NCBI RefSeq assembly: GCF_029227915.1
Contig: NC_079885.1
Location: forward strand, 27,779,001-27,843,000
Direction of reading: 5' to 3'
Length of the DNA stretch: 64,000 nucleotides
Source of the DNA: Hydractinia symbiolongicarpus
Lineage: Eukaryota; Cnidaria; Hydrozoa; Anthoathecata; Hydractiniidae
Both the position numbers and the translations under genes were made by a program. Under the pieces are notes generated by a model, which saw only the letters and a program-made list of their open reading frames with translations, made no database searches and was not told the origin of the DNA. Positions 1 through 13,601 of this stretch are shown here, in pieces (the stretch's first letter is position 1; each line of letters starts with the position of its first letter).

Positions 1-3000
1 TTCTTTCACTGTTAAAAAAGATGCAACCTAGTAAAATCAAAAAATATCGCTAAATACATCATGGTACGGATATGTGACGCAACCGGTGTAATTGAAACGG
101 ACTGATAACGTTGGAGAGTTAATGAAATGCAGTTTATAAAACTGTATCTCTTTCTTCAGCGCGGGCTAACAGCTAGGATTGGTCCCACCGTAAAAAATGA
201 CTTATTTATCTAAATTTTTAAGTGAAGCCCTACGGCAGCGCCTAGTGATATCGGTAAATTCCAGCAATCATGTCAAATTAAGAAGAATGATATTTCTTGG
301 GTCCAATTGTCTCACTTATCACATTTATAAGGTCACAGTCCAAAATCAGTTCAATTAAGTACCACAGTCAATCGTTTCACTGTTAAAAGCGATACAACCT
401 AGTGTGATCAGAAAAATATCCCTAAATACATGTGGGGACGAATATGTGACTCAACCGTTGTAACTCAAACGGACTCACACCGTTAGAAATTAATTGAAAT
501 GTAGTTTTTAAAACTGTCTCTATTTCTTCAGCGCGCGATAACGGCTAGGATTTGTCCCACAGTAAAAAATGACTTATTTATCTAAATTTTTAAATGAAGC
601 GCTCCAAACAGCGCCCAGTGAAATCGGTAAATTCCAGCAATCATGTCAAATTAAGAAGAATGATATTTCTTGGGTCCAATTGTCTCATTTATCACATTTA
701 TAAGGTCACAGTCCAAAATCAGTTCAATTAAGTACCACAGTCAATCGTTTCACTGTTAAAAGCGATACAACCTAGTGTGATCAGAAAAATATCCCTAAAT
801 ACATGTGGGGACGAATATGTGACTCAACCGTTGTAACTCAAACGGACTCACACCGTTAGAAATTAATTGAAATGTAGTTTTTAAAACTGTCTCTATTTCT
901 TCAGCGCGCAATAACGGCTAGGATTTGTCCCACAGTAAAAAATGACTTATTTACCTAAATTTTTAAATGAAGCGCACCAAACAGCGCCCAGTGTAATCGC
1001 TGAGTTGCGGCAATCATGTCAAATTTAGAAGAATGTTATTTCTTGGGTTCCAGTTGGCCCACTTATCACATTTATTAGGTCACAGTCCAAAGTTATTTCA
1101 ATTAAGTCCCAGAGTCAATCGTTACACTGTTAAAAGCGATATAACTTAATAATATCGGAAAAATATCACTAAATACATGTTGGTACGAATATGTGACGCA
1201 ACCGTTGTAACTCAAACGGATTTATACCGCCAGAAATTCAATGAAATGTAGTCTTTGAAACTGTTCCTTTTTATTCAGCGCGTGCTAACGGCTAGGATTG
1301 GTCCCACAGTAAAAAATGACTTTTTTATCTAAACTTTTAAATAAAGCGCTACCACAGCGCCCAGCGAAATCGGTAAATTCCAACAATCATGTCAAATTAA
1401 GAAGAATGTTATTTCTTGGGTTCAATTGTCTCATTTATGACATTTTTGAGGTCAAAGTCCAAAGTCAGTTCACATAAGTCCCACAGTCAATTCTTTCACT
1501 ATTAAAAAAGATGCAACCTAGTAAAATCAAAAAATATCGCTAAATACATGATGGTACGAATATGTGACGCAACCGGTGTAATTGAAACGGACTGATAACG
1601 TTAGAGAGTTAATAAAATGCAGTTTATAAAACTGTATCTCTTTCTTCAGCGCGCGCTAACAGCTAGGATTGGTCCCACCGTAAAAAATGACTTATTTATC
1701 TAAATTTTTAAGTGAAGCCCTACCACAGCGCCCAGTGAAATCGGTAAATTCCAGCAATCATGTCAAATTAAGAAGAATGATGTTTCTTGGGTCCAATTGT
1801 CTCACTTCTCACATTTATAAGGTCACAGTCCAAAATCAGTTCAATTAAGTACCACAGTCAATCGTTTCACTGTTAAAAGCGATACAACCTAGTGTGATCA
1901 GAAAAATATCCCTAAATACATGTGGGGACGAATATGTGACTCAACCGTTGTAACTCAAACGGACTCACACCGTTAGAAATTAATTAAAATGTAGTTTTTA
2001 AAACTGTCTCTATTTCTTCAGCGCGCGATAACGGCTAGGATTTGTCCCACAGTAAAAAATGACTTATTTATCTAAATTTTTAAATGAAGCGCTCCAAACA
2101 GCGCCCAGTGAAATCGGTAAATTCCAGCAATCATGTCAAATTAAGAAGAATGATATTTCTTGGGTCCAATTGTCTCACTTATCACATTTATAAGGTCACA
2201 GTCCAAAATCAGTTCAATTAAGTACCACAGTCAATTGTTTCACTGTTAAAAACGATATAACTTAATAATATCGGAAAAATATCACTAAATACATGTTGGT
2301 ACGAATATGTGACGCAACCGTTGTAACTCAAACGGATTTATACCGCCAGAAATTCAATGAAATGTAGTCTTTGAAACTGTTCCTATTTATTCAGCGCGTG
2401 CTAACGGCTAGGATTGGTCCCACTGTAAAAAATGACTTTTTTATCTAAACTTTTAAATAAAGCGCTACCACAGCGCCCAGCGAAATCGGTAAATTCCAAC
2501 AATCACGTCAAATCAAGAAGAATGTTATTTCGTGGGTCCAATTGTCTCATTTATCACATTTTTGAGGTCAAAGTCCAAAATCAGTTCAATTAAGTCCCAC
2601 AGTCAATTCTTTCACTGTTAAAAAGATGCAACCTAGTAAAATCAAAAAATATCGCTAAATACATGATGGTACGAATATGTGACGCAACCGGTGTAATTGA
2701 AACGGACTGATAACGTTAGAGAGTTAATGAAATGCAGTTTATAAAACTGTATCTCTTTCTTCAGCGCGGGCTAACAGCTAGGATTGGTCCCACCGTAAAA
2801 AATGACTTATTTATCTAAATTTTTAAGTGAAGCGCTCCAAACAGCGCCCAGTGTAATCGCTGAGTTGCGGCAATCATGTCAAATTAAGAAGAATGATATT
2901 TCTTGGTTCCAATTGTCTCACTTATCACATTTATAAGGTCACAGTCCAAAATCAGTTCAATTAAGTACCACAGTCAATCGTTTCACTGCTAAAAGCGATA

Positions 3001-3255
3001 CAACCTAGTATTATCAGAAAAATATCCCTAAATACATGTGGGGACGAATATGTGACTCAACCGATGTAACTCAAACGGGCTCATACTGTAGAAATTCATT
3101 GAAACGTACCTTCTAAAACTGTCTCTAATTCTTCAGCACGCGATAACGGCTAGGATTCGTCCTACAGAAAAAAATTACTTATTTATCTAAATTTTTAAAT
3201 GAAGCGCTCAAAACAGCGCCCAGTGTAATCGCTGAGTTGCGGCAATCATGTCAAA
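1..3255 (+). repeat. ~373-bp satellite array, plus orientation, left block
   Basis: Tandem monomers of 371-374 bp: the landmark taaaaaatgactt recurs at 191, 563, 936, 1310 and 1681. Each monomer carries the same ordered landmarks: TTTCACTGTTAAAA, TGACGCAACCG, AGCGCGCG, the A-rich taaaaaatgac box, GCGCT...AGCGC and ATCATGTCAAATTAAGAAG. Several classes are mixed; one reads gctccaaacagcgccc, another gctaccacagcgccc. A four-monomer periodicity is visible: the sequence at 1 returns at about 1491, and after three more monomers at about 2608. The array stops at TCAAA (3255), exactly where the inserted element begins. No gene is seen. Confidence 0.97.
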
Positions 3256-3282
3256 CTAGCTGTTTCCCGTGGAAGAATCCAC
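3256..3282 (-). other. Helitron 3' terminus with subterminal hairpin
   Basis: On the minus strand GTGGA-TTCT-TCCAC (3282-3269) forms a 5-bp stem with a 4-base loop, followed by 13 bases ending in CTAG at the insertion edge. A hairpin 10-15 bases before CTRR is the usual Helitron terminator. The stem is short, so the call relies on the edge motif and the A|T insertion site as well. Confidence 0.7.
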
Positions 3283-3705
3283 TGTGTTCCATTTAATTTA
3301 TGTAGCAGATATATGTCCATCAAAAAACAAACAATACAGCAGTGCGCATCTTACATCTGCATTATTATATAAATGACCAAAAAAATTACAGGTGTCCAAC
3401 AACTGCAGTATTTATGTAACATTTAAAATCTAAATCTACTAAAATTACTGCTCCGACCATCTGACAAATGCGAAAATTATTCGGAAAGAAGTTCTCAAAA
3501 GCATTTCAACATACATCTCACCTATAAAGTTTAAATCACTCAAAACGCCACATATATACAAAAAAGCTAATCAATGTCAAACACAAATCTCTCTCATTGT
3601 ATATGTTAAAATCAGTTAGTTTATTGCAAACCCTGCCAAAGGTTGACACAAAATGTGAAAAATAAACAAAAAATTTTGCCTAAGTAGAAATTTTTATCTA
3701 AGGTG

Positions 3706-4154
3706 TTAAAGGTTACCTTCCGTGAAAAATCAAGTTGAGCTCATATAAAAGAGCTTGAAAGGTTGTCTAGGAATTTGAATATTTTTTTTAAAATTCTTGA
3801 TCGGTTCTTTAGAATTTGGACTAAGAAGATTCACTAATTATGCATGATGTCATGAGTATACTCTGCAATGGAGTTAATTTAACTTTTTTGAAAAGCCATA
3901 TAGAGTTAAAAATGTTTTTTGGCCATTAACTTTGATGCGTTTTGAACATTTTACATAATTTTTTTTATTTAGTTACCATAATTATGCTCAATGCATACTT
4001 ATGATGTCACAATTTTGCATAATTAGCGCTACTTTTAAGACAAATATCTCGAGAACGGATAAAGATTTTTCAAGAAAATAAAAAGATTCCTAGACAACTT
4101 TCAAAGATCTGTAATATGAGCTTAACTTGATTGTGGGAGGGAGGGAACCTTTAA
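3706..4154. mobile_element. TTAA-flanked fold-back MITE nested in the Helitron
   Basis: Two TTAA copies (3706-3709 and 4151-4154) flank a 441-bp sequence that begins AGGTTACCTTCC and ends GGAGGGAACCT. The two ends are imperfect inverted repeats: TCAAGTTGAGCTCATAT (about 3730) pairs with the complement of ATATGAGCTTAACTTGA (about 4118), and GTTGTCTAGGAAT (about 3762) pairs with ATTCCTAGACAAC (about 4086). The similarity continues inward (CTAATTATGCAT against the complement of TTTTGCATAATTAG), so the element is nearly one long palindrome centred near 3930. TTAA duplication with AGG ends resembles Kolobok-type MITEs; piggyBac also uses TTAA but usually starts CCC. It has no coding sequence. Confidence 0.7.
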
Positions 4155-4189
4155 AAAGGGATTTGCAAGGATAAATTATAATGCAATAA

Positions 4190-5600
4190 AACATTATTTG
4201 ATATATTGCATACAGTCCTTCCTCACCAAACTTTAGACAAAATGCCAACAAAATAACGGTGTTTAAATCTAAAATTAATAAAGTCCTTTTAGCAATTTGC
4301 ATGCTGTTTTACCATCAATAAAGTAAACAAAATTTCAAATCTCACATAGTATTCTGTCACAAATTTTCATAAAATATATATATAAGTCATAATGAGTCAT
4401 GTTAAACAACAGCAATCAATCTGTTTATAAGTTCATTTTATGTCAATTTTTGCACCAATTTTGCAACACAAAATACAAATTCTAAATAATACTAAAATCT
4501 CTTATTTTGGTCCTTCGCATACCGACGGTCTCCCACAAAAGTTTAATCAAAATGTAAAAAATGAGAGGTAACGACAAAATCAAAGTTTGCAAACATACAT
4601 ATATCTACTGCATATGCCCTCTAAAACAATATTTTAATCCAAAATGCCTAAGAAAGACAGTTTGCAACAAAACTCAGTTATTTCATAATATTGCATACAC
4701 TCTTTCCTCACAAAAGCTTCACAAACTGTAAAAAAAAGAATGGTTGTAGGGAGTGCTTTTGATTCAACAAAAAAAGTTTTTTTGACATATTGCATCTAGC
4801 CCTTACCCATTAAATCTTACACAAAATTTCCAAAACTATATACGATTTAGAACACATCAAATTTAAATCGAGAAGGATCAGTCATTTCGATATACTGCAC
4901 GGAGTCCTCCCCAGTAAGAATTTATACAAAATATAGAAAAACAAAGCTTGCAAGGTGTAAAATTGAATTCTTCTCCTGTGTATATATATATGGTCCTTCC
5001 TCGCAAAATTAACATAAAATGTCAAAAAGGTTCAGATATAACATCTAACACAACAAAAACCAGTTCTATCAGTATATGTCATGCCATTGTCTTCCACCAA
5101 ATGTTCCCCTTAAAGTTTCACAGACACAGCCTGTAAATTAAAAACAACTAAGATCAGGTATTTTGGTCTATTTCATACCATTCTGTTCCAAATAACTTAT
5201 AAAATGTAAAAATTGAGTGGTAAAACAGAAATTTGCAAAATTCCATTTTTTTATATGCATGTATATTATATGCCTTCTACAACAATAAGTTAATTCAAAA
5301 TGTCAAAAAGAAGAAAAAAATAGCTTACAAAGAGTATAAAATTGAAATCAACAAAGTAGCTCTTTTGGTGTATTAAAAAGAAGCCATACGCACAAAAGTT
5401 TACACTAAATGTAAGAAAATGGTTGTGTTTAGTAATTCTAAATTAAGAAAAGTCAGTTCTTTTAGCATGCTGATTAAGGTTTTTGCCCACAAATTCTTAC
5501 ATGAAAATGTCAAAACCACAATTTGAAACAAATTAAATTTACATTTTAAAAATAAGTAATTTCTGAACTTTATTTTCAGAACTTCGCAAACCAAAAAAAC
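4190..5600. repeat. Degenerate ~97-bp tandem repeat inside the Helitron
   Basis: A diverged unit of the form 'ATATTGCATAC-TCCTTCC-CACAAAAGTTTA-ACAAAATGTCAAAAA' recurs at about 4206, 4297, 4514, 4609, 4690, 4790, 4895, 4986, 5077, 5172, 5265, 5380 and 5470. Spacing is mostly 80-110 bp, with one interval near 217 bp that probably holds a very diverged unit. Copies are highly diverged, so this is an old array compared with the surrounding satellite. Short open frames here (for example around 4948-5136 and 5400-5594) are incidental. Confidence 0.6.
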
Positions 5601-5749
5601 CCAGGAAAATGTTTAAAATCTTCAGGGTTAATAACGTTTGATGGGTTTTGTGGGAATATATATACTGGGAATCTTTAGTTTAAAGGTAGCATTAGCTAGC
5701 TACAGCAGCTAATAGCTAGTCACTTAAATATGAACTGGAGACTTAGGTA

Positions 5750-5769
5750 GGTATAAAGAACATGGCTAC

Positions 5770-5815
<46 letters not shown>

Positions 5816-5835
5816 GTAGCCATGTTCTTTATACC
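5750..5835. repeat. 86-bp palindrome with AT core
   Basis: GGTATAAAGAACATGGCTACA (5750-5770) is followed by an alternating AT core and then its exact reverse complement ending at 5835. The core is slightly off symmetry by about two bases. It directly abuts the long (AT)n tract and could extrude as a cruciform. Confidence 0.85.
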
Positions 5836-5843
5836 TTTATACC

Positions 5844-6173
<330 letters not shown>

Positions 6174-6656
6174 CCTAGCTAGCTAGCTAGTGTTGTTGGT
6201 GATGGTTGGCTTTTTTTGATGCTAGCTATAAAACATGTCTGGCAACAATAATATAATCAAAACTGAAAATAAAACATGAAAAAACCTTACAGAACCTTGC
6301 TATGATTAATTTATAAAACCATGCTCTTCTTCAAATGTTTTTTTAAAGATTTATTTTGAATGAAAAAGTAGAGAATACTCAAAAAGAACAGCCATCTTTT
6401 TCGTAAACACAATTTCCGTTTTATGCTAGGAACTTCATTTAACAGTCCGTATGCTTTGTGAATATCTAATACCGTTTCATATGTAGCGATACCTATATAT
6501 ATATATGGTAAAATAGAGTTTTTTGGCATAAGGGTATATATATTTATATCGTTATTAGCAGCGGGTTATATATTTACACCTTATGTGCAATTTCTATGAA
6601 GTACATCCCTAATGTTTTTAGTTAAATTTTAGCGTACAGCCACGTCATAAGAAAGT

Positions 6657-6719
6657 GACCCGTGATTTCCGGGTCGTGGACTCACAGTTTTACTCACGCA
6701 AGGGAATTAATATATAAGA
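6657..6719 (-). other. Helitron 5' end with subterminal inverted repeat
   Basis: The 5' terminus on the minus strand is TCTTATATATTAATTCCC. About 45 bp inward GACCCG (6657-6662) and CGGGTC (6670-6675) form a 6-bp stem with a 7-base loop, enclosed by a wider CCACG...CGTGG pair (about 6640 and 6679). A role in end recognition is inference. Confidence 0.5.
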
Positions 6720-9700
6720 TTAAGAAGAATGTTATTTCTTGGGTCTAGTTGGCTCACTTATCACATTTATTAGGTCACAGTCCAAAGTTATTTCAATTAA
6801 GTCCCAGAGTCAATCGTTTCACTGTTAAAAACGATATAACTTATTAATATCGGAAAAATATCACTAAATACATGTTGGTACGAATATGTGACGCAACCGT
6901 TGTAACTCAAACGGACTCACACCGTTAGAAATTAATTAAAATGTAGTTTTTAAAACTGTCTCTATTTCTTCAGCGCGCGATAACGGCTAGGATTTGTCCC
7001 ACAGTAAAAAATGACTTATTTATCTAAATTTTTAAATGAAGCGCTCCAAACAGCGCCCAGTGTAATCGCTGAGTTGCGGCAATCATGTCAAATTAAGAAG
7101 AATGTTATTTCTTGGGTTCCAGTTGGCTCACTTATCACATTTATTAGGTCACAGTCCAAAGTTATTTCAATTAAGTCCCAGAGTCAATCGTTTCACTGTT
7201 AAAAACGATATAACTTAATAATATCGGAAAAATATCACTGAATACATGTTGGTACGAATATGTGACGCAACCGTTGTAACTCAAACGGATTTATACCGCC
7301 AGAAATTCAATGAAATGTAGTCTTTGAAACTGTTCCTATTTATTCAACGCGTGCTAACGGCTAGGATTGGTCCCACAGTAAAAAATGACTTTTTTATCTA
7401 AACTTTCAAATAAAGCGCTACCACAGCTCCCAGCGAAATCGGTAAATTCCAACAATCATGTCAAATCAAGAAGAATGTTATTTCGTGGGTCCAATTGTCT
7501 CATTTATCACATTTTTGAGGTCAAAGTCCAAAATAAGTTCAATCAAGTCCCACAGTCAATCCTTTCACTGTTAAAAGCGATGCAACCTAGTAAAATCAGA
7601 AAAATATCGCTAAATACATGTTGGTACGAATATGTGACGCAACCGTTGTAATTGAAACGGACTCACACCGTTAGAAATTAATTAAAATGTAGTTTTTAAA
7701 ACTGTCTCTCTTTCTTCAGCGTGCGCTTACGGTTATGATTCGTCCCACAGTAAAAAATGACTTATTTATCTAAATTTTTAAATGAAGCGCTCCAAACAGC
7801 GCCCAGTGTAATTGCTGAGTTGCGGCAATCATGTCAAATTAAGAAGAATGTTATTTCTTGGGTTCCAGTTGGCTCACTTATCACATTTATTAGGTCACAG
7901 TCCAAAGTTATTTCAATTAAGTCCCAGAGTCAATCGTTTCACTGTTAAAAACGATATAACTTAATAATATCGGAAAAATATCACTGAATACATGTTGGTA
8001 CGAATATGTGACGCAACCGTTGTAACTCAAACGGATTGATACCGCCAAGAAGTCAATGAAATGTAGTCTTTGAAACTGTTCCTATTTATTCAGCGCGTGC
8101 TAACGGCTAGGATTGGTCCCACAGTAAAAAATGACTTTTTTATCTAAACTTTTAAATAAAGCGCTACCACAGCTCCCAGCGAAATCGGTAAATTCCAACA
8201 ATCATGTCAAATCAAGAAGAATGTTATTTCGTGGGTCCAATTGTCTCATTTATCACATTTTTGAGGTCAAAGTCCAAAATAAGTTCAATCAAGTCCCACA
8301 GTCAATCCTTTCACTGTTAAAAGCGATGCAACCTAGTAAAATCAGAAAAATATCGCTAAATACATGTTGGTACGAATATGTGACGCAACCGTTGTAATTG
8401 AAACGGACTGATACCGTTACAGAGTCAATGAGATGTAGTTTTTAAAACTGTCTCTCTTTCTTCAGCGTGCGCTTACGGTTATGATTCGTCCCACAGTAAA
8501 AAATGACTTATTTATCTAAATTTTTAAATGAAGCGCTCCAAACAGCGCCCAGTGTAATCGCTGAGTTGCGGCAATCATGTCAAATTAAGAAGAATGTTAT
8601 TCCTTGGAGTCCAATTGGCTCATTTATCATATTTATAAGGTCACAGTACAGAATCTTTTCAATTAAGTCCCAGAGTCAATCGTTTCACTGTTAAAAGCGA
8701 TATAACTTAATAATATCGGAAGAATATCACTAAATACATGTTGGTACGAATATGTGACGTAACCGTTGTAACTCAAACGGATTGATACCGCCAAGAAGTC
8801 AATGAAATGTAGTTTTGAGAATGTCTCTAATTCTTCAGCGCGTGCTAACGGTCAGGATTAGTCCCACAGTAAAAAAAAACTTATCTATCTAAATTTTGAA
8901 TAAAGCGCTACCACAGTGCCCAGCGAAATCGGTAAAATCTAGCAATCATGTCAAATTAAGAAGAATGTTATTCCTTCGAGTCCAATTGGCTCATTTATCA
9001 TATTTATAAGGTCACAGTACAGAATCTTTTCAATTAAGTCCCAGAGTCAATCGTTTCACTGTTAACAGCGATATAACTTAATAATATCGGAACAATATCA
9101 CTAAATACATGTTGGTACGAATATGTGACGCAACCATTGTAACTCAAACGGATTTATTCCGCCGGAAATTCAATGAAATGTAGTTTTTGAAAATGTTTCT
9201 ATTTCTTCAGCGCGCGCTAACGGCTAGGATTGGTCCCACAGTACAAAATGACTTTTTTATCTAAATTTTAAATAAAGCGCTACCACAGTGCCCAGCGAAA
9301 TCGGTAAATTCTAGCAACCATGAGAAATTAAGAAGAATGATATTTCTTGGGTCCCATTGTCTCATTTATCACATTTATGAGGTCAAAGTCCAAAATCAGT
9401 TCAATCAAGTCCCACAGTCAATCCTTTCACTGTTAACAGCGATGCAACCTAGTAAAATCAGAAAAATATCGCTAAATACATGTTGGTACGAATATCTGAC
9501 GCAACCGTTGTAATTGAAACGGACTGATACCGATACAGAGTCAATGTGATGTAGTTTTTAAAACTGTCTCTCTTTCTTCAGCGCGCGCTAACGGCTATGA
9601 TTCGTCCACCAAAAAAACTGACTTATTTATCTAAATTTTTAAATGAAGCGCTACCACAGCGCCCAGTTAAAAAGGTAAATTCCAGCAATCATGTCAAGGT

Positions 9701-10524
9701 AAGAAGAATGTTATTTCTTGGGTCCAATTGTCTCACTTATCACATTTATAAGATCACAGTCCAAAATAAGTTCAATTAAGTCCCACAGTCAATCGTTTCA
9801 CTGGTAAAAGCGAAACTAAATAATATCGGAAGAATATCACTAAATACATGTTGGTACGAATATGTGACGCAACCGTTGTAACTCAAACAGATTTGTACCG
9901 CCAGAAGGTCAACGATATGTAGTCTTTGAAACTGTTCCTATTTATTCAGCGCGTGCTAACGGCCAGGACTGGTCCTACAGTAAAAAAGGACTTATTTTAT
10001 ATAAAGTTTTAAGTGAAGTGCTACCATAGGGCCGAGTGTAATAGCTGAATTCCAGCAATCATGTCAAATTAAGAAGAATGTTAGTCCTTGGCGTCCAATA
10101 GGCTCATTTATCACATTTATAAGGTCACAGTACAGAATCACTTCAATTAAGTCCCACAGTCAATCGTTTCACTGTCAAAAGCAATGCAACTGAGTAATAT
10201 CGGAAAAAAATCACTAAATACATGTTGGTACGAATACGTGACGCAACCGTTGTAATTGAAACGGACTGATACCGTTAGAGAGTCAATGAAATGTAGTTTT
10301 TAAAACTGTTTCTCTTTCTTCAGCGCGGGCTAACGGCTAGGATTAGTCCCACCGTAAAAAATGACTTATTTATCTAAATTTTTAAGTGAATCCCTACCAC
10401 AGCGCCCAGTGAAATCAGTAAATTCCAGCAATCATGTGAAATTAAGAAGAATGATATTTCTTGGTTCCAATTGTCTCACTTATCACATTTATAAGGTCAC
10501 AGTCCAAAATCAGTTCAATTAAGT
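6720..10524 (+). repeat. ~373-bp satellite array, plus orientation, second block
   Basis: The monomer cut at 3255 resumes here with TTAAGAAGAATG. About ten monomers follow in the plus orientation. Around 8800-10450 they become more diverged and include the class with gctaccatagggccgagtg. No gene is seen. The block ends abruptly at AAGT (10524), where the array flips. Confidence 0.97.
7011..8694 (+). repeat. 746-bp dimeric higher-order repeat
   Basis: Two monomer classes alternate: one with gctccaaacagcgcccagtg (7042, 7788, 8534) and one with gctaccacagctcccagcg (about 7416, 8162). Same-class copies are 746 bp apart. The copies differ at several places (for example ATTTATACCGCCAG against ATTGATACCGCCAA), so the amplification is not the most recent one in the window. 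Confidence 0.85.
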
Positions 10525-10535
10525 GCCCAAGAAAT
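10464..10535. other. Satellite inversion junction
   Basis: Plus-oriented satellite ends ...CAATTAAGT at 10524. From CCCAAGAAAT (10526) onward every monomer is in the reverse orientation. One base (10525) is unassigned. Because the breakpoints lie at different monomer positions, the arms ending near 10464 and starting at 10526 form an inverted repeat around a single-copy spacer of about 61 bp. No foreign DNA or transposon end lies at the junction. Confidence 0.9.
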
Positions 10536-13427
10536 AACATTTTTCTTAATTTGACATGATTGTTGGAATTTACCGATTTCGCTGGGCGCTGTGGTAGCGC
10601 TTTATTTAAAAGTTTAGATAAATAAGTCTTTTTTTACTGTGGGACTAATCCTGACCGTTAGCACGCGCTGAAGAAATAGAGACATTCCCAAAAACTACAT
10701 TTCATTGACTTCTTGGCGGTATCAATCCGTTTGAGTTACAACGGTTGCGTCACATATTCGTACCAACATGTATTTAGTGATATTTTTCCGATATTATTGA
10801 GTTATATCGCCTTTAACAGTGAAACGATTGACTCTGGGACTTAATTGAAGTAACTTTGGACTGTGACCTTATAAATATGATCAGTGAGTCAACTGGACCC
10901 AAGAAATGACATTCTTCTTAATTTGACATGATTGACGCAACTTAGCGATTACACTGGTCGCTGTTTGGAGCGCTTCATTTAAAAATTTAGATAAATAAGT
11001 GATTTTTTACTGTGGGACGAATCCTAGCCGTTATCGCGCGCTGAAGAAATAGAGACAGTTTTAGAAGGTACGTTTCAATGAGTTTCTAACGGTATGAGTC
11101 CGTTTGAGTTACATCGGTTGAGTCACATATTCGTCCCCACATGTATTTAGGGATATCTTTCTGATAATACTAGTTTGCATCGCTTTTAACAGTGAAACGA
11201 TTGACTGTGGCACTTAATTGAATTGATCTTGGACTGTGACCTTATTAATGTGATAAGTGAGACAATTGGAACCAAGAAATATCATTCTTCTTAATTTGAC
11301 ATGATTGCTGGAATTTACTGATTTCACTGGGCGCTGAGGTAGGGATTCACTTAAAAATTTAGATAAATAAGTCATTTTTTACGGTGGGACCAATCCTAGC
11401 CGTTAGCCCGCGCTGAAGAAAGAGAAACAGTTTTAAAAACTACATTTCATTGACTCTCTAACGGTATCAGTCCGTTTCAATTACAACGGTTGCGTCACAT
11501 ATTCGTAACATCATGTATATAGCGATTTTTTTCTGATTTTACTAGGTTGCATCGTTTTTAACAGTGAAAGGATTGACTGTGGGACTTAATTGAACTGATT
11601 TTAGTCTTTGACCTCAAAAATGTGATAAATGAGACAATTGGACCCAAGAAATAACATTCTTCTTAATTTGACATGATTGTTGGAATTTACCGATTTCGCT
11701 GGGCGCCGTGGTAGCACCTTATTTAAAAGTTTAGATAAAAAAGTCATTTTGTACTGTGGGACCAATCCTAGCCGTTAGCGCGCGCTGAAGAAATAGAAAC
11801 ATTTTCAAAAACTACATTTCATTGACTTTCTAACGGTGTCAATCCGCCTAAGTTACAACGGTTGCTTCACGTATTCGTACCAACATGTATTTAGTGATTT
11901 TTTTCCGATATTACTAAGTTGTATTGCTTTTGAGAGTGGAACGATTGACTGTGGGACTTAATTTAAGTGATTCTGTACTGTGACCTTATAAATGTGATAA
12001 ATGAGCCAATTGGACTCCAAGGAATAACATTCTTCTTAATTTGACATGATTGCTGGAATTCAGCGATTACACTCGGCCCTATGGTAGCGCTTCACTTAAA
12101 AATTTATCCAAAATAAGTCTTTTTTTACTGTTGGACCAATCCTGACCGTTAACACGCGCTGAATAAATAGGAACAGTTTCAAAGACTACATTTCATTGAC
12201 TTTCTGTCGTTATAAATCCGTTTGAGTTACAACGGTTGCGTCACATATTCGTACCAACATGTATTTAGTGATATTATTCCGATATTATTAAGTTATATCG
12301 CTTTTAACAGTGAAACGATTGACTCTGGGACTTAATTGAAATAACTTTGGACTGTGACCTAATAAATGTGATAAGTGAGCCAACTGGAACCCAAGAAATA
12401 ACTTTCTTCTTAATTTGACATGATTGCCGCAACTCAGCGATTACACTCGGCCCTATGGTAGAGCTTCACTTAAAAATTTATACAAAGTAAGTCTTTTTTT
12501 ACTGTGGGACTAATCCTGACCGTTAGCACGCGCTGAATAAATAGGAACAGTTTCAAAGATTACATTTCATTGACTTCTTGGCGGTATCAATCCGTTTGAG
12601 TTACAACGGTTGCGTGACATATTCGTACCAACATGTATTTAGTGATATTTTTCCGATATTATTGAGTTATATCGCCTTTAACAGTGAAGCGATTGACTCT
12701 GGGACTTAATTGAAGTAACTTTGGACTGTGACCTTATAAATGTGATAAGTGAGGCAACTGGACCCCAAGAAATGACATTCTTCTTAATTTGACATGATTG
12801 CGGCAACTCAGCGATTACACTGGTCGCTGTTTGGAGCGCTTCATTTAAAAATTTAGATAAATAAGTGATTTTTTACTGTGGGACAAATCCTAGCCGTTAT
12901 CGCGCACTGAAGGAATAGAGACAGTTTTAGAAGGTACGTTTCAACGAGTTTCTAACGGTATGAGTCCGTTTGAGTTACCTCGGTTGAGTCACATATTCGT
13001 CCCCACATGTATTTAGGGGTATCTGTCTGATAATACTAGGTTGTTTCGCTTTTAACAGTGAAACGATTGACTGTGGCACTTAATTGAACTGATCTTGGAC
13101 TGTGACCTTATAAATGTGATAAGTGAGACAATTGGAACCAAGAAATATCATTCTTCTTAATTTGACATGATTGCTGGAATTTACTGATTTCACTGGGCGC
13201 TGAGGTAGGGATTCACTTAAAAATTTAGATAAATAAGTCATTTTTTACGGTGGGACCAATCCTAGCCGTTAGCCCGCGCTGAAAAAAGAGAAACAGTTTT
13301 AAAAACTACATTTCATTGACTCTCTAACGGTATCAGTCCGTTTCAATTACAACAGTTGCGTCACATATTCGTAACATCATGTATTTAGCGATTTTTTTCT
13401 GATTTTACTAGGTTGCATCGTTTTTAA
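10526..13427 (-). repeat. ~373-bp satellite array, minus orientation, between inversion and Kolobok
   Basis: About 7.8 monomers in reverse orientation, recognised by TTCTTAATTTGACATGATTG, TTGCGTCACATATTCGTACC and AACAGTGAAACGATTGAC. The block has close relatives on the other side of the transposon (the GGTCGCTGTTTGGAGCGC class with gtgattttttac at about 10950, 12815 and 20735), so the two sides were one array before the insertion. No gene is seen. Confidence 0.96.
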
Positions 13428-13446
13428 AGGGAAACTAAGGTCAAAA
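13424..13446 (+). repeat. Kolobok left target duplication and terminal inverted repeat
   Basis: TTAA (13424-13427), then the 19-bp end starting AGGGAAACTAAGG. An A/T run follows immediately. Confidence 0.88.
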
Positions 13447-13601
13447 TTTTTTTTTTTCATAAAAACGTTTATTATACTATTTAAAAAAGATACCTTAAAT
13501 TTTTTTTCAAAAAAAATGTATTTTTATGAGGATTTTAGAGTAAAAAGGTTATTTTTTACATCTCCGTTAGAGTACATAAAATAATTCTACGATGGAGAGC
13601 A

